This document shows positions 40,389 to 50,279 of a DNA stretch of 58,843 nt, in pieces; within the stretch, counting starts at the first letter, position 1, and each line of letters starts with the position of its first letter. This DNA comes from Kofleriaceae bacterium. GTDB lineage: Bacteria; Myxococcota_A; Polyangia; Haliangiales; Haliangiaceae. Under the pieces are notes generated by a model that was not told where the DNA came from, did no database searches, and saw nothing but the letters and a program-made list of their open reading frames with translations. Location: the NCBI GenBank assembly GCA_018058095.1, contig JAGPCO010000032.1, positions 3,459 to 62,301 on the forward strand. The letters run 5' to 3'. A program made the position numbers and the translations under genes.

Positions 40389-41795
40389 TCACTCGTCGGG
40401 CGGCGAGTAGGTGTAGTTGACCGTCATGACCGCGCCGTCCCAGGCCGGGAAGCTCGCGCCGGCGGCGGCCTTGGCGACACACTCGCCGCGCGCGGTGCCG
40501 GCGAACGCGCCGCCGGCCTTGGCGCTCTTGACCGAGCCATCGGGTGCGACCGTCAGCTTGACCGGCACGTTGCCGCTCGGTCCATCCTTGCTGAAGCAGT
40601 CCTTGGCGGCGCCAGCGCGGGCGCTCATGGCGGTGCGGATGTCGCCGGCGGTGAGGCCCTTCTTGTCGAGGGTCGGCTTGTCGGCCTTCTTCGGCGCGTT
40701 GGGGTCGACCCCGGCCTCGCGCAGCAGATCGTCGAGCGACTGGTCCTGCTGGTCACCCTTGAGCACGGCGGCGCCGCTGCCGGCGCCGGGGACGGCCTTG
40801 CCCGTGCCCTTGTCACCGTCGGCGCCCTTGCTGTCCTTGCTGTCCTTGGTGTCCTTCTCGTCCTTGTCGTTCTTGTCGCTCTTGTCGGTGCGCCCGGACC
40901 GGTCGTCATCACCACCACGACCACGCCCCTCCTCGGCCTGGCCGCCCGCGCCGGCGACGCTGTCGGCCCCTGGGGCGACCACTGCCGGGGCGGCGGCAGT
41001 GTCGGCGGCGGCCGGGGCCGCGGCCGCGGCGGACTTCTCGGCCGTCACCGGCTCGGCCGGCAGCTCGGTCACGACGGCGCGGCTGGTGCTGGCGCCTGCC
41101 GCCGGGCTGGCCGCCTGCTTGTCAGCACCGGGGCCGATCGCGAGGTAGCCGACCACGCCAGCGGCGGCGGCCAGGGCGGCGCCGGCGGCCATCAGGGGCG
41201 CCCGGCTCTTGCGGGCCGGCGCGGCCGGGGCGGCCCGTCCGCCGAGCGAGAAAGCCGGGGCCGACGCGGCGCTGGTGGCGGCGGCGGCCGGGGCGGCGTC
41301 GACCGCCGACAGGCTGGCCGGGACGACCGGGGTCGCCGACGGCGCCTTGGCGCGCGCCGCGGCCGGCTCGAGGCCGACCGCCGACAGCTCGGGCAGCGCG
41401 ACCATCCGGGCCGGCTCGGGCAACGCGACCGCGCGCAGGCCCGACGACGACGCGCCCAGGGCGATGTCGTCGACCGGGTTCTGCGTCGGCATGCGGCGCG
41501 ACATGCGCTGCTTGGTGCTCTGGGCCAGGGCCTTGAGGTCATGCAGGCCGGAGTCCTCGACGCGCCCGGCGGCGGCCGGGGCGGCGGCGGCCGGGGCGGC
41601 GGCGGCCGGCGGAGGAACGACGGTGCGCGACGAGTCGGGCGAGCTGTTCTGGCCGGTGGGCTGCATCGTGGTGGGGTCCTCCAGGCGGGTCATGATCTGG
41701 TCGGGCAGCTGGTCGAAATACTGATCGGGCAGGCCAGGGACGAGGGCATCTAGCGCCTTCATGGCTCCGCGCAGCTGCTCATCCAAGGGGTCCAT
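40389..41795 (-). CDS. putative anti-sigma/regulatory membrane protein with an AgmX/TonB-like C-terminal domain
   Basis: A 468-aa protein beginning 39 bases after the ECF sigma factor gene. A short N-terminal helical part (MDPLDEQLRGAMKALDALV) may bind the sigma factor. A Pro/Ala linker, one TM (about 201-222, LMAAGAALAAAAGVVGYLAI) and a Lys/Asp-rich linker with repeated DK pairs (KSDKNDKDEKDTKDSKDSK) follow. The outer C-terminal domain (about 385-468) has one Cys pair and FSKDGPSGNVPVKLTVAPDG, then FPAWDGAVMTVNYTY, the pattern of the AgmX/PglI or TonB-like C-terminal domain common in myxobacteria. The gene order suggests it holds the sigma factor inactive, but it has no recognised zinc anti-sigma (ZAS) motif, so this is inference. 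Confidence 0.75.
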   Translation of the reverse strand: MDPLDEQLRGAMKALDALVPGLPDQYFDQLPDQIMTRLEDPTTMQPTGQNSSPDSSRTVVPPPAAAAPAAAAPAAAGRVEDSGLHDLKALAQSTKQRMSRRMPTQNPVDDIALGASSSGLRAVALPEPARMVALPELSAVGLEPAAARAKAPSATPVVPASLSAVDAAPAAAATSAASAPAFSLGGRAAPAAPARKSRAPLMAAGAALAAAAGVVGYLAIGPGADKQAASPAAGASTSRAVVTELPAEPVTAEKSAAAAAPAAADTAAAPAVVAPGADSVAGAGGQAEEGRGRGGDDDRSGRTDKSDKNDKDEKDTKDSKDSKGADGDKGTGKAVPGAGSGAAVLKGDQQDQSLDDLLREAGVDPNAPKKADKPTLDKKGLTAGDIRTAMSARAGAAKDCFSKDGPSGNVPVKLTVAPDGSVKSAKAGGAFAGTARGECVAKAAAGASFPAWDGAVMTVNYTYSPPDE

Positions 41796-41834
41796 CGGGT
41801 TGGTGTGACGAACGCGGGTCAGCGGATACCACGG

Positions 41835-42437
41835 CTACGGTGAAGTGCGATCAGAATTTGCGTTGGCAGCCGCTGGCGCCAGCTGCAACCGGAGGCGGAG
41901 CAGGCGCCTCGCCTCACCCACCCGCCAGGCCACGGTCCCCTCAGGGACCTCAAGGATCTCGGAGATTTGCCGGTACGGCAGGCCCTCGACCGTGGCCAGG
42001 ACCAGGGTGATCCGTAGAGGCGGCGACAGCTCGGCCACGGCCGCCAGGACCGTCTGTACATCCTCTGCCAGCTCGGCCCGGCGATCAGTCCCGGCCGGGT
42101 CGCCGAGCGCCTCGGGCCGGCCCCCGAGGTGGGCGGCCTCGGCCCCACCCCGGCTGACCAGGGCGCCGCCCCGCTGGCCGCTGCGCAGGGTGTTGAGGGC
42201 GGTGTTGATGGCGATGCGATACAGCCAGGTGAACAGGTCGCTGCGGCCGTCGAACCCGGCCAGGCCCTTGTAGGCCCTGACGAACGTCTCCTGCACCACG
42301 TCATCGGCATCGGCGTGGTTACCAAGGATGTGGAGGGCTGCGGCATAGACACGGCGCTGGTGGCGACGAACGAGGTTGGCGAACGCGGCCCGGTCGCCCG
42401 CGCGTGCGCGCGCCAGATCGGGATCCGGGTCGGCCAT
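41835..42437 (-). CDS. ECF-type RNA polymerase sigma factor
   Basis: A 200-aa ECF sigma factor. Region 2: FANLVRRHQRRVYAAALHIL, then NHADADDVVQETFVRAYKGL and FDGRSDLFTWLYRIAINTAL. Region 4: LAAVAELSPPLRITLVLATV, LPYRQISEILEVPEGTVAWR and VGEARRLLRLRL. The start is the ATG seven bases after a TATAGT -10 box, so translation appears leaderless; a GTG three codons earlier is in frame but would lie at the edge of the promoter. It is followed by a membrane protein likely to control it. The promoter does not show the typical ECF GAAC -35, so it is probably not autoregulated. Confidence 0.93.
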   Translation of the reverse strand: MADPDPDLARARAGDRAAFANLVRRHQRRVYAAALHILGNHADADDVVQETFVRAYKGLAGFDGRSDLFTWLYRIAINTALNTLRSGQRGGALVSRGGAEAAHLGGRPEALGDPAGTDRRAELAEDVQTVLAAVAELSPPLRITLVLATVEGLPYRQISEILEVPEGTVAWRVGEARRLLRLRLQLAPAAANANSDRTSP

Positions 42438-42444
42438 CCCGGGC

Positions 42445-42474
42445 ACTATAAGGACAGCGATGGCGGTTGGACAA
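42445..42474 (-). promoter_or_regulatory. promoter of the ECF sigma operon (TTGTCC-N18-TATAGT)
   Basis: TTGTCC (42474-42469) and TATAGT (42450-42445) are 18 bases apart on the minus strand, and the ATG follows seven bases later. This fits a housekeeping-sigma promoter with a leaderless message. The other side of this 137-base gap holds no gene. Confidence 0.6.
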
Positions 42475-42574
42475 CGCCGAGGTGGCCTGGCTTGGGTCCG
42501 GGCCGTCGATCGTGGGTGAAATCGCCCGCGGCGACCTGCCCGCTCGGCCCGCCGTCGGCCCGTGGCCCGCCAGG

Positions 42575-42952
42575 CTAGCCGCCGAGGCGGCGATCGAGCG
42601 CGAGCAGCATGGGCACCAGGGGCGCGGTCAGGTCGTCGAGGCGCGCCAGGTCGCGCGCGGCCGAGGCCCGGGCCGCCAGGTCGGCGCCCAGCCGGGCCGC
42701 GGCGGCGACGGCGCCAGCCTGGACGCGGACCCGGGCGGGGGCGTCGAGCAGGCCGGCTGGATCGACGCCGAGGCGACGGCCGAGCTCACGGGCTCGCTCG
42801 CGGGCGGCGCGCAGGGCGTCGAGCAGGTCGTCGCGCACCAGCGCGACCATGGCTGGATCACCATCCGGGGTGATCGCGTCGAGCTCGACCAGGGCGAGAT
42901 CACGCAGGCGCAGCAGCAGGGCCTGGTGCGCGGCCACCTCGACGTCGCTCAT
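42575..42952 (-). CDS. small helical protein, last gene of the HK-RR-PspA operon
   Basis: A 125-aa protein predicted nearly all helical, Ala/Leu/Arg-rich with regular charge spacing (LLRLRDLALVELDA, DDLLDALRAARERARELGRR). No TM, no known motif. The ATG overlaps the stop of the PspA-like gene by four bases, so it is translationally tied to it and may bind PspA. I do not recognise a family. Confidence 0.65.
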   Translation of the reverse strand: MSDVEVAAHQALLLRLRDLALVELDAITPDGDPAMVALVRDDLLDALRAARERARELGRRLGVDPAGLLDAPARVRVQAGAVAAAARLGADLAARASAARDLARLDDLTAPLVPMLLALDRRLGG

Positions 42953-43746
42953 GACCCGTCGCCGTCGCCGGTGCCCCCGGTGCTGGATCCCGTCCGGCCC
43001 GGGCCAGCCTCGGCCGGGGCGGCCCCCGCCGCCAGCTGCTTGTCCTTGGCCGCGCGCTGGGCCGCGACCTTCTCCTTCATCGCCGCCAGCTCGCGATCGG
43101 CCGTCGGGCCAGCGCCGGCGCCGAGCGCGGCGACGTCGCCCCCGGACGCGGCCAGCAGCTTCTGGTCGAACTCGGCCGAGGCCAGCTCCTCGCCCCGCAT
43201 CGCGCTGTCGACCTCGCTCTCGATGGCCTCGGCGTCGATCCGATCCTCGGCCGCCTTGAACTTGTCCCACACCGAGGTGTCGTTGCCGAACTGGTCGCCG
43301 CCGGCGCGGGCGGCGGCCAGCTGGGTCGCCAGCGTGCCCTTGCGCAGCTTGAGGGTCTGCAGCTTGACCTCGAACTCCTTGCGGCTCTTGTTGAGCTGGA
43401 CGGCGTAGCCGGTCGCCTCGTCGCGATCGCGCTGGATCTTGCCGACCTCGACCAGGCACGCCTTGTGCTGCCGCAGCGCCTCCTTGGCGGCCTCGTCGTT
43501 GCCGGCGCGCACGGCGTTCATGGCTCGTTTCTCCCACTCCTCGGCCCGGGCCCGCTGCCGCTCGATGTCCTGCTCCATCTGCTTGGCGGTGGCCTTGTAC
43601 GACACCAGCTCGGCCAGCGCCTTCTTGCGCTGCTCCTCGAGCTCCAGGATGGCCATGTCGATCTCCTTGGCCGGATCGATGGCCTTGTCGAGCGCGGCGT
43701 TGGCAGAGCTCGAGATGCCGCCCTTGAGCCGGGAGAAAAACCCCAT
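42949..43746 (-). CDS. PspA/IM30-family coiled-coil protein
   Basis: A 265-aa protein beginning MGFFSRLKGGISSSANAALD, close to the PspA/IM30 (ESCRT-III-like) N-terminus with its membrane-binding amphipathic helix. Long coiled coil follows (AILELEEQRKKALAELV, QMEQDIERQRARAEEWEKRA, about residues 28-160) and a Gly/Ser-rich tail in place of the usual C-terminus. PspA-type proteins assemble on stressed inner membranes and stabilise them. It lies 11 bases after a sigma-54-dependent response regulator, the kind of activator that drives psp genes in enterics (PspF). Here the activator is a two-component one. Confidence 0.85.
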   Translation of the reverse strand: MGFFSRLKGGISSSANAALDKAIDPAKEIDMAILELEEQRKKALAELVSYKATAKQMEQDIERQRARAEEWEKRAMNAVRAGNDEAAKEALRQHKACLVEVGKIQRDRDEATGYAVQLNKSRKEFEVKLQTLKLRKGTLATQLAAARAGGDQFGNDTSVWDKFKAAEDRIDAEAIESEVDSAMRGEELASAEFDQKLLAASGGDVAALGAGAGPTADRELAAMKEKVAAQRAAKDKQLAAGAAPAEAGPGRTGSSTGGTGDGDGS

Positions 43747-43757
43747 GGTGTGCCTCG

Positions 43758-45184
<1,427 letters not shown>

Positions 45185-45188
<4 letters not shown>

Positions 45189-47068
45189 GGCGCGGCTCCG
45201 TCGGGGTCGCCGCCGCGCGGGCCGGCCACGAGCGACAGCGCGGCGACGCCGACCAGGTCGGTCGGCAGGGTCACCACCACGGTGGTGCCGCGCCCCTCCT
45301 CGCTGTCGATGAGGAGCCGACCCTGGTGCGCGCTGACGATGCGCTCGGCGATGGTCAGGCCCAGCCCGGAGCCGGTGTCCTTGGTCGTGTAGCCAGGGGC
45401 GAGGATACGGACCAGGTGCGCGCGCGGGATGCCGGCGCCGGTGTCGGCCACGACGATCTCGATGCGCGGCGCGCCGGCGCCGACGAGGGCCCGCACCCCG
45501 ACCCGGACCTCGCCAGCGATGGCGCCACCTGACCCCAGGCAGGCCTCGGCCGCGTTGCCGACCAGGTTGTGCACCACCTCGCCCAGCAGCATCCGGTCGC
45601 CGCGCAGGTCGGGCAGCGCGGCCTCGAGCTCGACGGTGATGGGCACCGGGGTCTTGGCCTGGGCGGCGACGACGACGCCCTGCACCAGCGCCGCCACCGG
45701 CACCGTCTCGAGCACCGGCCGGACCGACTGCATCGACCGCAGGTACTGAGCCCACTCCTCGTACAGGCCCTGCACGTCGCGCTCGAGCTCGCGCAGGCGA
45801 TCGGCCAGCGTGCCGTCGGCCAGCTTGCGGGCCGAGCGGGTGCGGGAGCCGATGACGCCGAGCAGGTTCTTGACCCGGTGGCCGTGGGCGTACACGCCGG
45901 CCAGCAGATCGTCGCGCGCGACCTCGGCGGTGGCCGACACCAGGCGCGGGGCGACCGCGCCGGCGAGCGCGCCGGCGCCGGGGTTGGCGGCGTCGAGCAG
46001 GCGCACCACCAGCTCGCGCAGCGCCGGGGCCGGGGCGCCCGACGAGGCCGCCAGCGCGGCGTCGAGCATACGCGCGGCCTGGCGCCAGGTCCCGCCCAGG
46101 CCGGCGTCGACGCGCAGGGCGCGCTCGAGCTGATCGATGGCGCCGGCCTCGTCGCCGCGGGCCAGCAGCAGCAGGGCCAGGCGGGTGGTGGCCGCGACCT
46201 CGGTCGGGCGCAGGGCCAGGCCGCGCCGGTAGGCCGCTTCGGCGCGCGCCAGCTGATCGGCGCCGGCGCGCTCACACGCGCCGGCCAGGGTGAACCAGGC
46301 CCGGGCTTGATCGAGCGGCGCCAGCACCACGGCCGGGGCGTCCTCGACCAGCGCCGCCAGCGCGCGGATGAGCGTGACGAGCTCGGGCCCGTTCGCGGCC
46401 CGCGCCGCGCGCTCGAGGGCGCGCAGGGTCAGCCCCGGGCCGCCGACGGCCGCCGCCGCGGTCAGGGCGGTGATGGCGCTGGCGTCGTCGACGCCGTCGC
46501 GGTGGCTGGCCCGGGCGTTGCCGAGGAGCGCGGCCAGCACGCCGCCCGCGTCGGTGGGTCCGGCCGCGAGCTGGGCCTGGGCCTCGGCGCCGCCGCCGAG
46601 CGTGACGAGCAGGGCGCACACCTCCTCGGCCAGGGCCAGCGGTGGCGCCGGCACGCTGGCCAGCACGGTCAACGCCTCGCTGGTGTTGGCCAGCGCGCCG
46701 GCGCCGTCGCCGCCGGCCTGGGCGGCGCGGGCCAGGCCGAGGTGGGCGGCGGCGCGGGCCAGGGGCGGCGCCGCGCGGGCGTCGAGCACGGCGGCGTAGC
46801 TGCGGCGGGCCGCGCCCAGCTCCTTGCTCACCAGCTGGGCCCGCCCCAGCAGCAGGCGGGCGTCGACGCCGCCGCCGGCGCTGACCGCCGCGGTGGCGTC
46901 GGCGACCGCGCCGGCGCCGTCGCCGCGATCGAGCGCGAGCTCGGCCAGGCGCAGCGCGGCCGCGCCGTCGGGATCGCCACCCGCGCGCGCGCGCGCGTAC
47001 GCCGCGCGCGCCGCCGCCCACAGACCGAGCGCGCGGTATCGATCGCCGAGGTGAAGGAGGCTGGCCAT
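45185..47068 (-). CDS. soluble TPR-sensor histidine kinase
   Basis: A 627-aa protein. Residues 1 to about 345 are TPR-like helical repeats (YRALGLWAAARAAYARAR, RAEAAYRRGLALRPTEVAAT). A dimerisation/phosphoacceptor helix is HGHRVKNLLGVIGS (His397), of the H-R-x-K-N kind. The HATPase_c domain has N box HNLVGNAAEAC (501-505 Asn pair), G1 ADTGAGIP and G2 GSGLGLTIAERIV. No TM or signal peptide is visible, so it probably senses a cytoplasmic partner through the TPRs, a layout seen in several myxobacterial kinases. It overlaps the response regulator gene by four bases, so the two are a cognate pair. Confidence 0.92.
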
Positions 47069-47144
47069 CCCGGAGCGGCGTGAGCATATCGCGTTCGCTG
47101 CGGCGGGGGCACCGCCGGCGGCCTCGGTGCGGGCCAGGCTGCGA

Positions 47145-47150
47145 TATGGT
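47145..47150 (+). promoter_or_regulatory. candidate -10 element (TATGGT) of a leaderless rhodanese promoter
   Basis: TATGGT ends seven bases before the ATG at 47158. The spacing puts the start of transcription at the start codon. The divergent histidine-kinase operon begins 89 bases away, and the rest of the gap shows nothing further. Confidence 0.4.
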
Positions 47151-47157
47151 CGCCGGC

Positions 47158-47598
47158 ATGCGCTCCTGTCGGCACCTCGCCCTCGCCCTCGCCCTGCCCT
47201 GCCTCGCCGGCGCGATCACCGCGTGTGACCGCGACCGAGGGCCGGGCCCCGCCGTGGCGCCGTCGGCGACCCCGACCGGCGCCGGCAGCGCCGCGCCGGC
47301 GCCGGCGACCCGGCGCGATCCGGCCACCGCCCGGCAGTGGCTCGCCGCCGGCGCGGTCGCGCTCGACGTGCGCAGCGCCGAGGAGTTCGCCGCCGGCCAC
47401 CTGCCGGGCGCGATCAACATCCCGGTCGGCGAGCTGGCCGCGCGCAAGGCCGAGCTGCTCGGCGCGGTCGGCGATCTCGCGCGCGACGTGGTGGTGTACT
47501 GCGCCTCGGGCAACCGGGCCGGCAAGGCGGTGCCCGTGCTGGCCGAGCTCGGCCTGCGCAAGGTCGTCAACGGCGGCGGCTACGACGACCTGCGCTAG
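47158..47598 (+). CDS. rhodanese-domain lipoprotein
   Basis: A 146-aa protein. The signal peptide ends in lipobox ITAC (Cys23), then a Pro/Ala linker of about 30 residues. A single small rhodanese domain follows (about 54-146) with ALDVRSAEEFAAGHLPGAIN and the active loop VVVYCASGNRAG, active-site Cys115. It should transfer sulfur or act on thiols in the envelope. Single-domain rhodaneses with this CxSGxRA loop are close to the PspE type. That is notable next to a pspA-like operon, although the gene is on the other strand. Confidence 0.92.
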   Translation: MRSCRHLALALALPCLAGAITACDRDRGPGPAVAPSATPTGAGSAAPAPATRRDPATARQWLAAGAVALDVRSAEEFAAGHLPGAINIPVGELAARKAELLGAVGDLARDVVVYCASGNRAGKAVPVLAELGLRKVVNGGGYDDLR

Positions 47599-47607
47599 CG
47601 TGCGACG

Positions 47608-48207
47608 TCAGGCGCTGGCGTAGAACAGCCAGCCGACCAGCACCAGCACGCCGGTGGCGAGCAGGGTCAGGGCCGTGGCCGACCGCCGCGCCGCCGGATC
47701 GACCAGCTCGGCCCGCGGCAGGTCCGCCGTCGCCTCGGTGCGCGAGGGCGGCGCTGGCACCGACGGGCCCAGGCCGGTGCGCGCGACCTGCACCACCAGG
47801 TCGCCGCACGCGCCCGCGCCAACGCGGCCACCTGCGCCGGCGACGCGGAGCCGCGTGCCGTCGCCGACCTCGGCCGGCACGGTGACGGTCACGACACCGC
47901 CGCCGTCGACCACGCCCCGGCCGTCGCAGAAGCCACACGGCTCGACCATGTGGCGGCCCAGGCCGTCACACGAGCGGCACCGGGGCGACCCGACCCGGCG
48001 CGGGTCGAGCCCTCGGCCACCGCAGGCGTCACACGGCACCGGCTGGTCGTCCGGCGAGGTGCTGCCGCGGCCGGCGCAGCGGCCGCAGGAGGCCCGGCCG
48101 GGCACGGTCACCGCGTGTGCACCACCCACCGCCGCCTCGGCGTCGGTCAGGGGCAGCACCACCAGCAGGTCAGGCCAGGCCGGCGGCGCGTCGGGACCAG
48201 GCGACAT
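47608..48207 (-). CDS. membrane protein with a DnaJ-type zinc-finger domain but no J domain
   Basis: A 199-aa protein with four CxxCxGxG-type repeats in order: CGRCAGRG, CDACGGRG, CRSCDGLG and CGFCDGRG (about residues 41-98). It then has a beta-rich part (TVTVPAEVGDGTRLRVAGAG, the DnaJ C-terminal opening) and a C-terminal TM (about 180-197, ATALTLLATGVLVLVGWLFY). This is the zinc-binding and substrate-binding half of DnaJ without the J domain, so it cannot stimulate DnaK in the usual way. It may be a membrane-tethered holdase or oxidoreductase. It is last in a run of five same-strand genes. Confidence 0.8.
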   Translation of the reverse strand: MSPGPDAPPAWPDLLVVLPLTDAEAAVGGAHAVTVPGRASCGRCAGRGSTSPDDQPVPCDACGGRGLDPRRVGSPRCRSCDGLGRHMVEPCGFCDGRGVVDGGGVVTVTVPAEVGDGTRLRVAGAGGRVGAGACGDLVVQVARTGLGPSVPAPPSRTEATADLPRAELVDPAARRSATALTLLATGVLVLVGWLFYASA

Positions 48208-48272
48208 ACACGGCACTGTGCCAGACCCGGCGACCGGCAACAACGACCCCGTGTCGGGGCCACCGGCCGCCG

Positions 48273-48671
48273 CTACCGCCGCGGATCGTCGTCGGGGCCA
48301 CGCCGCACGCTGACCAGCTCGGCGTTGTGGCCCGGCCCGGTCTGCAGGCGCTGGTGGCCGATCGTGTACAGCTCGGTGAAGCCGCAGCCCCGGCACACCT
48401 GGGCCACCAGCACCGCCAGCGGCCGCGCGAAGTCGGCCTCGACGTACTGCGGGTTGAGCTCGAAGCCGAGGGTGACGACCTGCGCGCCGGCGCGCACCGG
48501 CGTGCGCACGAACTCGTCGTGGTTGCAGCGCGGGCACGGCCGGACCAGCACGTCGAGCGGGACGTGGACGTAGCCGGTCGCCTTGGCGCAGCGGCGGCAC
48601 AGGCGGTGGACCCGCTCGACCTCGGTGCCAAGGGCGAAGTGACCACACGCGGGGCACACCGGCTCGCTCAT
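48273..48671 (-). CDS. small protein with four CxxC zinc-ribbon pairs
   Basis: A 132-aa protein with four CxxC pairs at 6/9, 25/28, 46/49 and 93/96 (CPAC, CRRC, CPRC, CRGC), enough for two zinc sites. It reads as a zinc-ribbon scaffold with no other motif. The ATG lies 17 bases after the stop of the HAMP-2 gene, so it is probably co-transcribed. No function is recognised. Confidence 0.75.
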   Translation of the reverse strand: MSEPVCPACGHFALGTEVERVHRLCRRCAKATGYVHVPLDVLVRPCPRCNHDEFVRTPVRAGAQVVTLGFELNPQYVEADFARPLAVLVAQVCRGCGFTELYTIGHQRLQTGPGHNAELVSVRRGPDDDPRR

Positions 48672-48687
48672 CGGCAGCTCGGCTCGA

Positions 48688-49347
48688 TCACGACAGGGCG
48701 GCGCGCCGCGTGGTCACGTGCTGGTCGAGCGCGGCCAGCTGGGCCGCGAGGTCGCCGCCGGCGGCGTGGCCCTGGGCCGCGCTGACCAAGGCGGCCATCA
48801 CCTCGGCGTCGGCGCCGAAGCGGGCCCGGACCGCCTCGTGCATCTCCTTGAAGTTGCCGTAGAAGTCGACCAGCATGTCGCCCTTGCGCAGGTTGCCGAC
48901 GAAGCCGAGCCGGCCGGCCGCCATCTTGTCGAAGTACAGCGACACCTTGAACAGCGGGCCGGCCACCTTGTGGGTCATCACCACCAGGTAGGCCGACAGG
49001 ATCACGACCAGGCCGACGCCGACGAGCGCCATGGTGACGACCAGCTGGCGGTCGCCAGCTCGCATGTTCTGCGAGATCTCGGTGTCGCTGGTGAAGGTCG
49101 CCAGGCCCTCGGCCAGGGCCTCGGACGCCGCGGCTTCCTGGCGGTAGATGAGGTACCCCAGCGCGCCGCTGATGATCGCCGAGACGATCGTCAGCAGCAG
49201 CACGTAGCGGAGCTGCAGGCGCTTGTCGAGCAGGAAGTTGGACAGGTGCCGCTTGTACGGCGGCCGCACCGGGCCACCACCGGGCCGGGGCACGTCGCCG
49301 CCGAGCTTGCCGCCCTCGACGACCTTGGCGTTGGGGACGTCACTCAA
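48688..49347 (-). CDS. HAMP-type membrane protein 2 (no output domain)
   Basis: A 219-aa protein with two TM segments (about 47-66, YVLLLTIVSAIISGALGYLI, and 107-127) enclosing a small outer loop. A HAMP-like region follows (MTHKVAGPLFKVSLYFDKM, NLRKGDMLVDFYGNF) and then only a short helical tail. It is clearly paralogous to the gene upstream. There is no kinase, cyclase or chemotaxis domain, so any signal must pass to a separate protein. The TTG start is supported by GGAG seven bases before it and overlaps the HAMP-1 stop by eight bases. Confidence 0.8.
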   Translation of the reverse strand: MSDVPNAKVVEGGKLGGDVPRPGGGPVRPPYKRHLSNFLLDKRLQLRYVLLLTIVSAIISGALGYLIYRQEAAASEALAEGLATFTSDTEISQNMRAGDRQLVVTMALVGVGLVVILSAYLVVMTHKVAGPLFKVSLYFDKMAAGRLGFVGNLRKGDMLVDFYGNFKEMHEAVRARFGADAEVMAALVSAAQGHAAGGDLAAQLAALDQHVTTRRAALS

Positions 49348-50275
49348 GGGACTTCTCCTTCTGCGCCAGCAGCACACGCGCTGCCTCGAGCTGGCGATCG
49401 AGCTCGGGCGAGGTGCCGGCGACCCCGGCGGCGTCCGCCGCGGCCAGCACCGCGCGCAGCCGCGCGATGTCGGCCTTCTGCAGCTCCACCACGCCGGCGT
49501 GGGCGGTCTTGAAGTGCTCGTAGAAGTCGACCAGCTGGTCGCCCTTGCGCAGGTTGTAGACGGTGTCGTAGCGACCGTCGCGCATCTTGGCCAGGTACAG
49601 GCTGACCTTGTAGAGCGGGCCGGCCACCTTGTGCGTCATCTTGATGCCGTACACCGCGAGGCCCAGCACGAGCAGGATCCCGGTCGCCAGCAGCACGAGC
49701 AGGATGTGGCCGCGGCCGCGCTCGAGCCGCTCGATGGCGGCGACCTGGCGCAGCACGCACTCCCACTTGCTGGCGGCCTGGGTGGCGAAGTCTGCCGGGG
49801 CGACCGCGGTCATGGTGAGGGAGCTCTCGTCGATGTTGACCACCGCGTGACGGCGTTCGCCGTCGTCGCCCTCGCCGCTGCCGTCACCCGCGCCGCTGCC
49901 GTCACCCGCGCCGCTGCCGCTGCCGGCGCCGCTGCCAGCCGCCGCGCCGCTGCCGTCACCCGCGCCGCTGCCGTCACCCGCGCCGCTGCCATCGCCTGGG
50001 CCCAGGTCGGGCTCGATCGGCGTCGGGCTGTCCTCGTCGACCGGCAGGGCCTCGCCCTCGCCCACCGGCGGGACCTCGGCGCACGCCTCCCCCATCACCA
50101 GGGTCACGCCGACCTGGGTCGCCTTCGACGCCACGTGCATGACCCAGTAGCCGAGCGCGCCCATCAGCACCGCCGCCAGCGCGACCATGAACAAGGTGAA
50201 GCGCAGCTGGTACCGCTTGTTGATCAGCAGGTTCTTCCAGCTGCGCTTGTATCCGCGGCTTGTCTTCTCACTCAT
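49340..50275 (-). CDS. HAMP-type membrane protein 1 with a Gly/Ser/Asp repeat in the outer loop
   Basis: A 311-aa protein with two TMs (about 25-45, FTLFMVALAAVLMGALGYWV, and 190-211). Between them is an outer domain of about 140 residues containing a GDGSGA-type low-complexity run of nearly 50 residues. After the second TM comes a HAMP-like region, MTHKVAGPLYKVSLYLAKM then NLRKGDQLVDFYEHF, and a short helical end. The same blocks are in the next gene, so the two are tandem paralogues. There is no output domain. It lies four bases after the HEAT-repeat gene. Confidence 0.82.
   Translation of the reverse strand: MSEKTSRGYKRSWKNLLINKRYQLRFTLFMVALAAVLMGALGYWVMHVASKATQVGVTLVMGEACAEVPPVGEGEALPVDEDSPTPIEPDLGPGDGSGAGDGSGAGDGSGAAAGSGAGSGSGAGDGSGAGDGSGEGDDGERRHAVVNIDESSLTMTAVAPADFATQAASKWECVLRQVAAIERLERGRGHILLVLLATGILLVLGLAVYGIKMTHKVAGPLYKVSLYLAKMRDGRYDTVYNLRKGDQLVDFYEHFKTAHAGVVELQKADIARLRAVLAAADAAGVAGTSPELDRQLEAARVLLAQKEKSLE
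49875..50000. repeat. 18-bp tandem repeats coding for GDGSGA units
   Basis: Units close to CCGCTGCCGTCACCCGCG recur about six times in phase with the reading frame, coding for (GDGSGA)n with variants such as AAAGSGAGSGSG. They will vary in number between strains by slippage and would set the length of the outer-loop spacer. Confidence 0.8.
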
Positions 50276-50279
50276 GGCG

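Noticed and set aside
42575-42952. PspB/PspC-type partner
   Set aside because: The protein has no TM segment or PspB/C motif.
49875-50000. RTX-type calcium repeats
   Set aside because: GDGSGA lacks the GGxGxDxUx nonapeptide and any secretion partner; it reads as a flexible linker.
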